This document shows, one piece after another, positions 40,826 through 53,689 of a stretch of DNA of 64,000 nucleotides. The stretch lies in the NCBI GenBank assembly GCA_030068075.1, contig CM057826.1:63895312-63959311 (forward strand), in the 5' to 3' direction. This DNA is from Paguma larvata. Taxonomy: Eukaryota; Chordata; Mammalia; Carnivora; Viverridae. The position numbers and the translations under genes were made by a program. The notes under the pieces were generated by a model, which saw only the letters and a list, made by a program, of their open reading frames with translations, was not told the DNA's origin and did no database searches. Position 1 is the first letter of the stretch. Every line of letters begins with the position of its first letter.

Positions 40826-41926
40826 GACAGACACAAAGTATGACTTCCATTTCTAATACTACCAGAATTGGTCAAAGAGCAGGCTTGAAAATCTCTCATC
40901 GCATGACCAATTACACATTTTCTTTCTTTTCCTTCTATTTCTTGTACTTGCTTCAACTTTTCATTCATAATAGAATAAAATGCCCTTCCTCTAAGCTCCA
41001 CCTATTCCTTAAATCTTTCCAACTAAATGTCTGAATGTAATAAAGTAAGCAGCCAGAGTTGCTGTGCTTTTCCATCTAATGACAGAAAAAAAGAAAACAC
41101 TCCATCTGGGTGAAAATTGATAATTAACCATATCCAATTCCTGGACATCTGGCTTTTAAATGAAACTGAACATAGTAATGTCTGTTTCCCAGGGCATTCT
41201 TTTACCGAAAATGCTGTTTATTTTTTGAGTCTTTGAAAGGACAGCACCAACATAATTTTAAATAACAAGTTACCAAAGATTTGTCTAAATTTTTTTTCAT
41301 ATTACCTTAGTGCTATATATTTATTGAAGAAAATTTGGAAACTACAGAAAATCACAAGAAGAAGGAAAAAATTTTCACCATCTAAGATAATTGTTAACAT
41401 TTTGATGACTATCTTTTCAGATTTGAGTACAAAAATAAAAGGCATTTTGGAATAACAATTTTTCTCCCTCAACAAATCCTCTTAAAAAAAAACCCAATAG
41501 AGAATTTTAATGAATGATATTTGCGGAGGAATACCAAATCATTTATTCCACTGAAACCCACATGCATTTCCTCATATGGTTTATGGTGTGGCTGATGACA
41601 CTGATATTTCAGCCCTGACAACCAATCTGAATAGCTCAGGGAAGGATCCCATATAGTGAAAGCAGTTCTGGCAGCATATTGAGAGTAGCGGGGTTCAGGA
41701 AACAACATATGTTTGCACCCACTCTCCCTTCATGTTGCCACTGCTGCCCCAGAATTTGTGGTGGAGGAGGGATTCATAGATGTGCACCCGGATACTTAAT
41801 GGGCTGGACCCAGCTCAAAGAAGCGCTAGAGAACCGACTGTAAAATTTCAGGCATTTCTTGAGCTGGTTATTAAACACAGTCATTAAAAATTAAATGATA
41901 TAAACTTACAATTAAATTACATTCAA
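40826..41926. other. intergenic; small L1-like piece
   Basis: 'gaaaatttggaaactacagaaaa...ttgttaacattttgatg' at 41325-41410 resembles an old L1 3' region. The remainder, including 41480-41880, is unassigned and non-coding to my eye. Confidence 0.4.
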
Positions 41927-42127
41927 GGGGCGCCTGGGTGGCTCAGTCGGTTAAGCATACGAGTTCGGCTCAGGTCATGATCTCACTGTTTGTGAGTACG
42001 AGCCCCGCTTCGGGCTCTGTGCTGACAGCTCAGAGCCTGGAGCCTGCTTCAGATTCTGTTTCCCTCTCCTGCTCACACTCTGTCTCTTTCTCTCAAAATG
42101 AAATAAATGTTAAAAAATTTTTTTAAT
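41927..42127 (+). mobile_element. SINEC, sense, with TSD
   Basis: Head 'ggggcgcctgggtggctcag'. The CT region is shortened. TSD 'aaattacattcaa' is at 41914-41926 and 42128-42140. Confidence 0.96.
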
Positions 42128-42140
42128 AAATTACATTCAA

Positions 42141-42424
42141 AACAAAGGTAATAAATACTCAAAACTCATCACTTTTTAATCATTTTACTATGTGCGTTGT
42201 TACCATCTATTTAATTCATGTGGTGGAGGTACTATATAATGGCTTGCCGGGGCACGTCTCTTTATTATGTGTATCAGTAATTCATTTCTTTTTATTGCAG
42301 TATTGGATTGCAGTATACAGGGCTATAGTTTGTTACCCATTCATGGGCCAAAGAACATTTGGGTTGCTTTTAGTTTGGAATGATTATGAACAATTCCACT
42401 TTGTTTGTTTGTTTGTTTAAATAC
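42141..42424. other. intergenic, possible old L1 sequence
   Basis: 'ttgcagtatacagggctatag...cattcatgggccaaagaac' vaguely resembles a reversed L1 end. No firm call and no gene. Confidence 0.35.
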
Positions 42425-42445
42425 TTTCTTTAAGATTTTATTTTT

Positions 42446-42640
42446 GGGGCACCTGATGGCTCAGTCGGTTAAGCACCTGACTTCAGCTCAGGTCATGATC
42501 TCACAGTCTATGGGTTTGAGCCCAGCATCAGGCTTTGTGCTGACAGCTCAGATTCTGTGTCTCCCTTTGTCTCTGCCCCTCCTCCACTCACACTCTGTCT
42601 CTCTCTCTCTTTCTCTCTTAAAAATAAAAACATTTAAAAA
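42446..42640 (+). mobile_element. SINEC, sense, inserted in a short SINEC
   Basis: Perfect 14-bp TSD 'aagattttattttt' at 42432-42445 and 42641-42654. That sequence is itself the tail side of the short antisense SINEC. The head lacks a few bases ('acctgatggctcag'). Confidence 0.96.
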
Positions 42641-42742
42641 AAGATTTTATTTTTAAGAAATCTCTGCACCCAGTATGGGGCTTGAACCCCCAAGTCTGAG
42701 ATCAAGAGTTACATCCTCCACCGACTGAGCCAGGCAGGCACT
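42641..42742 (-). mobile_element. short carnivore SINEC, antisense, split
   Basis: 'taagaaatctctgcacccag...atggggcttgaacccccaagtc...gactgagccaggcaggca' is the short subtype. Its tail side begins at about 42428, before the inserted SINE. Confidence 0.88.
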
Positions 42743-42753
42743 CCCTAAAGACT

Positions 42754-42856
42754 CTCAGCTGTCAGCACAGAGCCTAACGACAGGCTCAAACTCATGAACC
42801 CTGAGATCATGACCTGAACCGGTTGGACACTTGACCAACTGAGCCACCCAGGGGCC
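42754..42856 (-). mobile_element. tailless SINEC head fragment with TSD
   Basis: Only the tRNA-related half is present ('ctcagctgtcagcacagagcc' to 'gagccacccaggggcc'). The CT tract and A-tail are absent, yet 'ccctaaagact' flanks it at 42743-42753 and 42857-42867. It is therefore a retrocopy that inserted without a tail. Confidence 0.85.
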
Positions 42857-42867
42857 CCCTAAAGACT

Positions 42868-44225
42868 ATTTTTTAAGAGCAGTTATAGGTTCACCACTAA
42901 ATTGAGAGAAAGGTACAGAGATTTCCCATACACCCCCTGCCCCACCTAATATTATCATATTATTATTATCAGTATCAATCACCAGAGTGGTATGTTTGTT
43001 ACCAGGTATGAACCTACAGTGTCATGTCACAATCTCGCAAAGTCTGTAGCTTCCCTTAGGGTCACTATTGGTGTTGTACGTTCTTTGGGTTTGAATAAAG
43101 GCATAAAAACATACATCCATTTTATAATACCATACAGAGTATTTTCACTGCCCTAAAAATCTTCTATGTTCTGCCTATTCATCCCTGCATCCCAAGCCAC
43201 TCTCACTCCATCCCTGGCAGCCACTGATGTTTGTTGTCTCCATAGTTTTGCCTTTTTCAGAATGTCATATAATTGGGACCATACAGAATGTAACCTTTTC
43301 AGATTGACTACTTTTACTTAGTAATATGCATTTAAGTTTCCTCCATGTCTTTTCATGGCTTGCTAACTCATTTCTTTTTAAGTGCTAAATAATTGTCTGG
43401 CTATGTTATAGTTTATTCATCCATTTACCTTGCTTCCAAGTTTTGGCAATTACGAATAAAGCTGCTGTAAACATTTGTGTGCAGGTTTTTGTATGGATGT
43501 AAGTCTTCAATTCCTTTGAGTAAATCCAAATTGTATCTTTAGTTTTTTTAAGAAATTGCCAAACTGTCTTCCAAAGTGGCTGTGTCATTTTGCATTCACA
43601 TCAGCAATGAATGAGAATTCCTGTTACTCCACATCCTTGCCAGTGTTTAATGTTGTTAGTGTTTTGGGTGTCACTTTTTCTAATAGGTATGTAGTGGCAC
43701 TTGTTTTGTTTTTTTATTATTGAGTTTAGAGAAATCTTTATACATTCTGGATGCACATTTTTAATGGATACGCATTTTACAAATATTTTCTCCCAGTCTG
43801 TAGATGGATGTTTATTTTAACAATACCATTTGAAGAGAAGATTTAAATTTTGATGAAGTCCAAATTATCGTTTTTTTTTAAATATAGCATATTTTTAGTA
43901 TTGTATGTAAGAAATCTTGCCTAACCTAAGGTCACAGAATTCTCCTCCTACGATATCTTCTAGAAGTTTTATAGTTGTAAGTTTTATATTTGTCTCTATG
44001 ATCAATTTTTTGTATTTGATACAAAAGAGGTTCTCTCTCTCTCTTTTTCTTTTCTTTTTTTCTTCTTCTTTTTTTTCTTTCTTTCTTTCTTTCTTTCTTT
44101 TTTCTCTTTTCTTTTTTTTTTTTTTGCATCTGGATGTCCAGTTGCTCCAGCACCATTTATTGAAGAGACTATTGTTTCTTCATGGAAATGTCTTTGCATC
44201 TTTGTTGAAAAGTCAGTTGATTATA
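42868..44225 (-). mobile_element. old L1 3' end, antisense
   Basis: On the minus strand there is a long L1 3'UTR (plus-strand phrases 'gagagaaaggtacagagattt', 'tcactgccctaaaaatcttct'), then the ORF2 C-terminus ('ccaaagtggctgtgtcattt', 'gttgctccagcaccatttat'). Older subtype than the felid copies. A pyrimidine tract interrupts it. Confidence 0.85.
44031..44125. repeat. CTTT-rich polypyrimidine tract
   Basis: About 95 nt of nearly pure pyrimidine with (CTTT)n in the centre, inside the antisense L1. The lysine-rich frames on the other strand are artefacts of it. Confidence 0.95.
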
Positions 44226-44553
44226 TGTATGTATATGTGTTATGTTAGAATTTTTAAATAAGACCTTCTCTGTCAGAGACTATGAATGGCTGTTTTCCAG
44301 GGAGGAAAGGGGTAACTCAGAAGGCCATACACACTATTCTCACCTTCCAAAGTTTTAGTAAATTCTCAGAGCAGAGAAGTTGGAGGAAGGCTCAGGCCTA
44401 GGCTTGCTTTACTGTGAACTGGAGGAAATGAACAAGTTTTTGGTTGATTACTAAATACTGCTTATTATATTGACCTTGAATATATATTATATTGACCTTG
44501 AATACAAGGTCAATCCTGAATATAAGGAGACTCCTCATTTTTTTCAATAAAAT
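44226..44553. other. intergenic with three ERR/SF-1-like half-sites
   Basis: No gene. TGACCTTGA occurs at 44471-44479 and 44493-44501, and CAAGGTCA in inverse orientation at 44505-44512. These are extended nuclear-receptor half-sites (TCAAGGTCA type). They arise from a short tandem duplication plus an inverted copy, so function is uncertain. Confidence 0.4.
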
Positions 44554-44751
44554 ACTTTTAATTTTTATTTATTTTTGAGAGAAAGAGAGAGCATGAGTGG
44601 GAGAGAAGGGCAGAGGGAGAGGGAGAATCTTAAGCAGGCTCCATACTCAGTGCAGAGCCTGATATGAGGCTCCATCTCATGACTGTGAGATTATGACCTG
44701 AGCCAAAATCAAAAGTCTGATGCTTAAATGACTGAGCCACCCAGGTCACCC
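44554..44751 (-). mobile_element. SINEC, older subtype, antisense
   Basis: TSD 'caataaaat' at 44545-44553 and 44752-44760. The 'gagaatcttaagcaggctcc' and 'ctcatgactgtgagattatg' features fit the older carnivore subtype. Confidence 0.92.
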
Positions 44752-44760
44752 CAATAAAAT

Positions 44761-47379
44761 TTTTAAAGAAGTTCTATAGACCAACTTCAATGTAATATAT
44801 ACTTCTAGGGATACAGAAAAAACAGTCAAATGTCTCTTTTTTAAAACTTTGTTATAATTAACAATTATTTATAAAAATCCATACTATATAGTATGATATA
44901 TACACTTAGGAAAGTTGCTATTTTTACTCTCCGTTATCAGGACATAGTTTCACCTAAGTTTTTCACATGTATATTTATCAGAATCTTTGCCAATACTACA
45001 ACTAGTTCTTACGTCATCTAACCCAGTTTTTTCAGAGCACATCAGCAGCTCTGTTGTTTGCAATACAGTACTATGTGAATCCTGCATGAAGCTGTCTTCA
45101 GCAATTTTATCGCAAGCCACAAGCACCTATTTGCATCACATTAGAGTAGTTGACATTTTTATTCATTCCCTACTCATGCATTTGCGATTTCTACCCCATA
45201 ATTATTTACAGTGGGTATCTTTTTCAAGAAAATATATCTAGGAATTTTACTGTGCCTCGTCCAGTCTCCCTATCAAGAAGAATGGCAATAGAAAAGGAGA
45301 GCAAAGTAAGGCACTAAAAACCCTAGGACTCACAGTGCAGGGATTGTGCAAATGGGGAACTGAGGAACAGGGGTTGATAAATGGGGTTGAATCAACGCTC
45401 AGGAATGCCTTCATGAGGCGGGAAGAAGGTGAAGCATTCTTGGCTGCAGGGTAATAAGGTGAGTTTGGGGTTCCTGGGAGCTTTGTTCCTTGCCTGAGGG
45501 GGCAAAGCTGGATTCAGAATTAAGAGCCTCGCCAGTATCCCTCACCAGTAGAAGCTGTCAAAGGGTTTATGTTTTGATGGCTCATTTGTAAGTCCTGGGC
45601 TTTATTCCTGTTCTCTGACTTGGAGACCTTCCGGTAGCCTTATGCAATGGAAAGCAGTGATTTTCTGGCTCTTTGCTTATGTCTCCGTGGAAGGCAACTT
45701 AGTACCTCTGTTCACGTTCCAAAAGAGAACAAGAAAAGTTTTTTTTTTGTGGCCTAAATTCACTTTGCCATCTGAAGTTCTTCTCATAAAGCTGAACTGA
45801 CATGAGTCTCCTCAGTGTCTTCCGTCCGCATTCTTGCCCTCGCTCATCTCCCTGTGTCCTGTAGGGCGTGTGTGTGCGTGTATGTGTGTGAACGTGTTTT
45901 CCCCACTAGATCATGAGCTCCTAGATGACGACGCACTTCCACAGACAGACTAAACGTCATGCTAACTGGCAGAGGAGAAATATTTAGAGCCCACCTCCAA
46001 TATCATACAGCAGACAATGACAGGTGAATTCAGAGCTGAGAGTGGATAAACTGGTAACTAGCTCAGCATCTCATGCCTGAAAAGTTCAGGCTTCCTTCTT
46101 TATCTTCTCAACTGAAGTCAATCTTCCTGGAAACAGGGACTTTTTCAGTGTTTCTAGCCCTCACTGTGATACACTGGAGTAGGGCTCTGTCCTAGGCCAT
46201 GGAGCTGTGTGTTGGGGACAATGAAGAATGTACTGTCACTAAAAAAAGGGAGTAGCAGTAGCGTCACTAGATCCTGTGTTCTTGGTGGAGGTTGGGTGCT
46301 GGTGTGGATTCTGTTGCCCTATGCAGACAAAAGCTCTTATAGCTGCATAGAGGTAGGGGGCCACCTCCTAGTTCTTCTTTGTGTGTAATGAATCCAGTCA
46401 GCTAGGTGCATGTTGAAAATTTTGCACTTGAGCTGTGCAGCTGAGAATCACTGAGGTCATATGTAGCAGCCTCTCTCTTAGGCATGTCCAGTGATGCCAA
46501 ACCCCACAGATGTGACAGTGAAGTCCTGAGATACAGTGCAGATAAGCAGACCAGTGGTAAGGCAGGTGTCGTTGCTATCACCGGTCATCTACATAACATT
46601 ACCCAGTGCTGGGTGGAGAGACGTGGGCAGTGGCAAAAGTGGGAGGAAGCCACAGATATTACATGAGGCTCCCACAGAACGGCCAGTGAGGAGGTGTAGG
46701 CTGTTTCAGGATACCACTCCCAGGAAACACAGCTCCCAGTGACACTTGAGGGTCTTCCAGACCACACCTATATTCCTCCAGCCTAGCTACCTTATTCACT
46801 TTTGAGCAAAGGGTATCTGCCAGACCTCCGTGTCCCTTGCTAGCCCCCATTCTCACATACCAAAAGCACCCAGGCCTATCTCCCAGATTATAACTTTCTA
46901 TTCCAAGAGCCCCTTGGGGAGAAATTGTTTGGGAACTGATGGGTTAGAGGTGCTGAAATTATTAATGATCAAAGACGTGTCTACTGCTGCCCTTTGCCCA
47001 CGGAAAAGAAGCTGAGACAAGCAAGAACCAATTGCAGTGTGAGTCATCAGATACTGGCGAAAATGACAGAATTTGAAGCTTCAAAGAAATCTGCAAGCTC
47101 AATTAAAAACACACAAGATTTCACTAGGAATACTTTCGGGATTTACATTTTAGCTACTATTACTAAGAATAAGAATAGTAGTTTAAAATAAGTTACTTGA
47201 ATGCAATTAGAGATTTTGTTTTATTTGTAAGCTTGCTCTGAAACCTCTCTGCTGCCTGTGTTTGAAGGAGTAGTTACAAAGTTACTTGATTTTGAAAGAA
47301 AGAGCAGGCTGGGCTAAGATAATATATCTTTTTAAATATCTCCAAATAGTAGAAAAGGTCAATAAAAGAAATCTGAAAA
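44761..47379. other. repeat-poor intergenic sequence
   Basis: I see no gene. 45900-46080 may contain worn L2/MIR pieces ('actagatcatgagctcctag'). Frames of 60-70 codons around 46.5-47.0 kb overlap on both strands and are unconvincing. No CpG cluster is present. Confidence 0.5.
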
Positions 47380-47394
47380 GAAGAGAGCAAGAGA

Positions 47395-47611
47395 GGGGCA
47401 CCTGGGTGGCTCAGTCGCTTAAGCGTCTAACTTCAGCTCAGGTCATGATCTCACGGTTCGTGGGTTTGAGCCCTGGGTCAGGCTCTGTGCTGACAGTGCA
47501 GAGCCTGGAGCCTGCTTCAAGTTCTGTGTCTCCCTCTCTCTCTGCCCCTCCCCCACTCATGTTCTGTCTCCGTCTCTCAAAAATTAAATAAAACATTAAA
47601 AAAAAAAAAAG
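47395..47611 (+). mobile_element. SINEC, sense, with TSD
   Basis: Perfect 15-bp TSD 'gaagagagcaagaga' at 47380-47394 and 47612-47626. It is the only feline-lineage insertion between 44.76 and 54.66 kb. Confidence 0.97.
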
Positions 47612-47626
47612 GAAGAGAGCAAGAGA

Positions 47627-50600
47627 GTTTAGCTGAGACTATTTGCTGCCCCCCTCCCCCCCACCCGGCTTTCTTCCTAGGGCAATTTCAGACACCTCTC
47701 CCTTTTCTCTGCTCTCTGTAGGGGGTAGAGACGGATAGATAAGCTTAGAAACCCTAGAGCAGAGGGTTTGACTCTCTTTGGAATCCAGAGTGGAAATGGC
47801 AGGGTGGCAGGTGAAGCAGAGAGAAGGAAACAGTGTTCAGAGCCCTGAACATGGGATTCTTCTATAGTTTCCAGCAGAGGGCACGAAAAGAGTCGTCTTG
47901 CCTTGGCAAAGTGACTCTATAGCGCGGGATCTAGGGAGGGTAGCCCAAAGGATCAAGATGAGGTCCAGTGTCCAAGCTTCATTAGAGACAGGAGGCACCA
48001 CGCTGAATGGTGGTGGGTGTGGTAGACTTTACTACATTACAACAACAGACTATTGTTGTTGAGCTGCAAATTATTGAGCTGCAAAACTGTCAGCTGAAGC
48101 AAACACAGGGGCATCTGGGGCACAATCAGATCCTTCCTTGCTTTTCTTCCCCTGGGCCCAGACACAGCTTGAGGGGTTAGAGGAGAGCCCTTGTGAGCAG
48201 AGAACAGCTCTGATGTGGAATGCGAGCTCCAAACGGACTGAGCTCAAGTCTCTAATTTGACTGAATATTTACTCCAAGAGGCTAACTTTGAAACTGCAGT
48301 GAGAGTGACAAGACTGAGTCTCTCCCTGTCATCGAACATGGGGATTTTAGACCTAAACTGAGTTCAATTATAGAGAAATGAGCTAACTTGAGTTGTTGAT
48401 TGTGAATTTGAAATCCATTGCAGGATCATAGTCTCCCTTTGAAGTCTTGAGTCCCGCACCTGGTGTGAACAGGTTGTATGACTCAGATGCGAGCTCAGTA
48501 AAACAGTATGGGCAGTGTCTGTGGGCCCTGCAGTCCACACTCGGAGCCCTCGGGCACACTTCACCCATCTGAGCATCTGGCTCAGAGGCTCCAGAACTTT
48601 TCAACTTGTCCCAGCTGACAATAGCCCAATGATGACCTAGCTTCTTCAGAGGCTAGGACACATTATACTTCCCACTAATTATCTTTATATGACCAAAAAA
48701 AAAAAATAACACTCATTACGCACTTATGGTATGCTAAGTGCCAGTCTGTAAATAATATGTTGGGAGACAGGAACTTCCTTCAAGAAGCTCACTGAGGGAA
48801 ACAAGGAGATAAGACATCAGACTTGTAAATGTATCCTACTAAAAAGCATTTGCTAAATAATCCAGGCCAAGTCTCTCAAATAACAAACTGTTTTTTCCCT
48901 TTCCTTTGGTGACTAAGAGGACAAGGTGACCAAGGGCGGCAAAGGGGCAGGGTGCAAAATCAGGGGCAGGAAAGAGGCAATGAGTAAAGTTGGAGGCGTC
49001 AAAGCAGGAACGTCCCAACTATAAGGATGAAGAAACAGCTGTATTGGCGTTCGCCCTAGCAAGTTGCTTGTCTGAATTCCCTTCCCAGTCTGGTTTCCTC
49101 CTCTACCATGAGCTAAACTCACAACATTGCCAATGAGAAGTCTCCTCTGCTTCAAGTCTCATTGACCTGTGGAAAAGTCCAACAGGGCGAAAGCTGTCAG
49201 GGAGAGGGGTTTGCAAGTATTGGGTGGTGTCGATGAGGCTGAGGAGGGCAGCAGTGAGGGGGGGAGGGGCCGGGTGAGTGGATGGGAAGGCAGGGGGTGC
49301 TGAGAAAGAAAGGCATTATTTTCTTTCTGGTGGAAGGAATAATAGGCTTTAAGCAAATTATTATTTAAGGTAGAAGCATCTTCTATTACAGGGCTCTGTC
49401 TTTTCTTCTGCATTAGTTCCCCACCCCCCTCCCCCCAACCTAGAGAGACTAATCTACTATTCTGATGAGGGAGAGAGAGTTCAGTTATCTTTGTAAAAGT
49501 ACTTTATGCTGGGACATGCAATGGAGGTCATTTAAAAATACAATAGCCTCATCTCTTCATTTGTATGCAATTTCCTCTCGAGTAATAGGTCTTTTCAAAT
49601 AGAGTTTGCTTTGGTCTAATCCTTTAAAAGGTCCCTGCCACTAAGCAATAATGTGAGTACAAAGGTGAGTACATATTAATTCTAAAATTGATTCTATTTA
49701 TTAAATGTTTTATTTTTTTTTTCAAATGCTTACTGTGGTGGTACTTATGTTTCAAACCCCTGTACTGACCCAGGCTGTCTCAGTAAAACAGGAATAGCAT
49801 AGCATTAAATTAATTTCCACAGCAACTAATATCATAAACACCAGATTATGGCTTTGTTACAAAATGTAGCAGATGGGAGAAAGAGCTGAGAAAAACAAAG
49901 CTCCCTTCAAAACATGATATTTTTAAAACAGTTTTTAAAACTGAGAGTGAAGGGAATACCGAATAGTAGCTTCAAAGTTGCATAACATTTACCTAAATTT
50001 CCTATTTACTTCCAAGAACTGTGGTTAGGACTCAAATCTTATTTCACAAATGAGCTCACAGGAGTTATGCAAGATTGACCCAGAATTTTTGGCAAAATCT
50101 CCCCATAGGGAGTTATTCAGATGTATTGTTTCTAGGTGTTTTCCCCCGCATCTCTATTACAATTTGTCTTTTTAGGTGTTCAATAAAGAAGATGCCGAAC
50201 TTGCCGTTAGTAAGGGAACCAAATGGCCCCTTTGGGTACCAGAGTTTAATTTGTCTGGGGCTGAGTTTGGAGAGATGTGATGTCCACCATTTGCTGCTGC
50301 TGCTGGAGGAAGGCAGAAGGGAGCAGGGGGTGGGGAAGATGCGCCGAGGGCTATGTTACTTAGAACCACCAAATCCTGACACTAGGAATTTAAGAAAGGC
50401 AGCCCTGAAGAGCACAGAACTTCTCTGTGCTTTCTGAAACAAAGGAGTCAAGCCAGCCCTCCATGGCCTCTTGTCCTGGACTGAAAACTTGCAGAGAGAG
50501 GGACGCATGGAGGACAGCGGCACTGAGTTTAGTCTCCCAGTTCTGCCACTAGTTCCTCATCTGGAAGCTTTTCCTTTGGACTTAGGGTCCCCAGGGTGGG

Positions 50601-53600
50601 GTCATCCAGAGCAGCTCTGGACCAAAGTGATTCTGAAGTGATTTATCAAAGTGATTCTAAAGATTGAGGCAAATGGCCTAAATAGTTCTATCAAAATTGT
50701 CCTTTTGCTTAAACATACAGTTGGCGGAAGCAAAAGTGGTCTTTTTGGTTTATGTTAGGTAACAATGAAAATTATTTGCATCATTTGGTAGGTATAGATG
50801 AGAGTTAAAATAATTCTTTCAGAAAAGTTTATTAATATAGATGAAGCTGCTAGAATACATTTAACCATAGCGTTTACTAAGAGCAAAGGATAATGTCCCA
50901 AACACGGTTTCTGATGGTAAAGTTGTAGAGAGAGTGTGAAATGCGCACATACCTCAATCAGCCTCAGGGGTCAAAGTCATAATAGAGATTTACTCCCCTG
51001 GGTTATTAGGAGGTATGTAATACCTCTCTGAGCCAATCAGTGCCTCCAACCTACCCAGAATCTCATAGTATTATTAATTATTATTATTATTTTAAAGTTT
51101 TCTATCTTGGTTTATTTGGCTTGAAGCTAATGTCAAACAAGGTGTATTCGAATCTGTATCAAAAGAGTGAAACTCTAGGCCAATGGAGTCCATGCTAATA
51201 CAAATTACTCACATTCACGTCTTGTCAGGCCATTAAGTACTAGAGTGACAAAGCCTCACATAGTTGGCAAGAAAATGAAGGGCCTGCCCAAAAGAATGTC
51301 CTGCTTCAGTCTCCACCAGGACAAATTCTTCAGGGGAGCATACCAGCTGCCACAGGAGAGCAGGAGCAGAGTCTGTATCAGCGAGTCTAGAACCCACACT
51401 GTCCCGCTTGTAAGTACATTGGTCTTTGTTGAGACATCGCTGTAGAACTGGTTATTGTCAAGTTCTCATGGCAAAAGAAAAATAGAATCTCTTTTCACCA
51501 GAAAAAAAAATGTTCATAATAAATAGGATCCACTTAAAAATGGTTTTTATTGTGGAAGATTGAGTAGTTTAAGGTTAGCATTGTCTTAATTTAAATATCT
51601 ATAAAATGAGCTTCATCATTTGTACATTCAATGACTCTAGCTGATTTTCCCAAAATACATCACATAGGCCAACATTCCCACCACGCTAAGAATAGGAACA
51701 AGCTGTTAGTAACACGAAGGGGTGGGTGAGAACTGGAGCTGCCAAGACTGAATGATTAAAAATGATCCTGAGTTGAAAAAAGCAGAGATCTCCCCCACTC
51801 GGTTACATGATAACACCTACAACAGTAGCACAAGCACTTCTATGAGTTACAACAAAAATGGCAGAGTTCCTTAGGCCTGGGGACTTACAAAATAAATTCT
51901 CCTCCCATACTGGAGCCGTAGTGGGGCAGGCGCAGCTCTCTGGCCCTAGGGCTTTTTTAAAAGCAGCGACATGATTTTTTAAATATGCCATGCATTTCTT
52001 GTTTCTAATAAAGTAAAATGAAAGCTTGTTATAAAGAGAATGTTGATCAGCTGTTCCTCATCTCTGGTGTAAATAGGAAGATGGGAACAGGGTTCGACTT
52101 CTTTAGAAGGGGTTCGGAGTAGGGGGAATGTCTTGAATCGAGGAGCTGGGCTGCACAGAGCAGATCCTGATAAATGTGCTTTTCCTGTCCCTGGGGAACT
52201 CACAAGGCTGACAGGGCATACATCTGGAGGAAGGACGCGCAGGCACAATATGGCATACATTTGGGGGGAGGGGAGTGGTGATACGTGTAGTAATGGAATC
52301 AGGAATGCAAAATATTAGCTATGGCATAACAGGTTGTTCAGTTGCTAAGGAATCCTAAAAATAGGGATGAGTGACCGGCTGAGAGCAGTGGGGAGGTGTG
52401 AATACTTCTGTGGGTCTAACTGGGGAGCCCAGGCCTGAGCAAGGCAGTGCAGAAAAGCAGGAATGAGCATGGCGGCCAAGTGTGAATCCCAGCCATCTTG
52501 CAGAGCTATTCCTGACAGTGGCCCTGCTTCCTTGGAACTCAGGCCAGACCCAAATACTGATAGCCCTTGAACTCACATAAGGGTTGGAGGCTCAGTTCTT
52601 GAAGGGAAGAAGAGGGGTCTAGAGTCCCTCTGGGAACTGTGCCCATTTGCACAGCTCTACTCCCACCCCCATCTACCTTCCAAACTAGTTCTCCAGCTTG
52701 GGAAGAGGTTGGATAACAGATTCACACCTATCGTTCCACAGTGTGCAAATCTGACGGATCAGGGAATTGAGAGAAAGCTAGGTGGAGAGGAATAGGGTGG
52801 ATGATATTATTTGGGAGCAAAGCAGTTTTTGTTTTCATTCTGAATAGGTTAACCTTTCTATTCTGATGACTTTTAGTCTGATGATACCCTCAAAATGTTT
52901 TAAATAAATTTCACTGCATAGTAAACAAATGGAGAAACTCTCTAGGGAATAACGTGCTGGAAATTTGCCTGCACATTTTCCGAGTCCTCAAGCTGATAGG
53001 CTATCAGTGCTGTGCTACTTGTTTTCTCTAAGAGAAGTGCCATTAAAGATTGTGGGTTTTCATCTGTTGTTTCCTGCTTGGTGAGGTTTAGAAAAATGTT
53101 CTAATGTTGTTATAACAAAGGCTTTGCTCGCCAGTTTATTTTTCTTCTATTGATGGTAAAACATGGTAGAAATGATATTTGGTTGTTGTGTGGACACTGG
53201 GCAGATGGCGGGAAAATGGAGAGAAAGGAGGGGAAGGACATGAGCTGAGAAATGGAAACCTAGCTCTTCCTCTTCCAGGCAGGTGTGGCTATAGGACACA
53301 GCAGGCTGGGTTCATGTTCTCTCAATCCCTCTGATGCCTTTGGTTATTCTTTTAAAAAACTGGCTCTAAGAAGAAAGCTCAGGACTGTTTATACAGCTTC
53401 CTACTTTATTATTATTAGTTCGTGGGCTTGGACACTAGTAAGTGACTTTCTGTTAATGGAGTTTAATCACAAAGGACATCCTAACGAAAATGAAAAAAAA
53501 TCTTTCTCTAAACTTTCATTAAGATTCAATCTTCAGTTAAGTCATTATCTTATTTTCTCCTGGAAGGTTCTGTTAAACTCAAAAAGCAAAAAAAGATACT

Positions 53601-53689
53601 TGGTTGGGAAGACCTACTTTATATCATTATTAGACATTATTACCTTATAATATGATGACTAGTTGATATGGTAGAGGACATGGAATAGA
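47627..53689. other. 6-kb stretch almost free of transposons, no gene recognised
   Basis: Apart from a probable antisense L2 3' end at 48700-48830 ('gcacttatggtatgctaagtgcc...caagaagctcactgag'), I see no repeat. No frame here has exon-like features I could defend. The longest (120-121 codons at 50075-50437 and 53285-53650) show no known domain. It could hold regulatory elements or a non-coding RNA; sequence alone does not show which. Confidence 0.55.

Noticed and set aside
43932..44199. Lys-rich minus-strand frames
   Set aside because: Translation of the CTTT tract inside an antisense L1.
50075..50437. 120-codon plus-strand frame
   Set aside because: No domain, no paralogue and no splice context. 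I could not distinguish it from chance.
53285..53650. 121-codon plus-strand frame
   Set aside because: AT-rich, low-complexity at the end, no recognisable motif.
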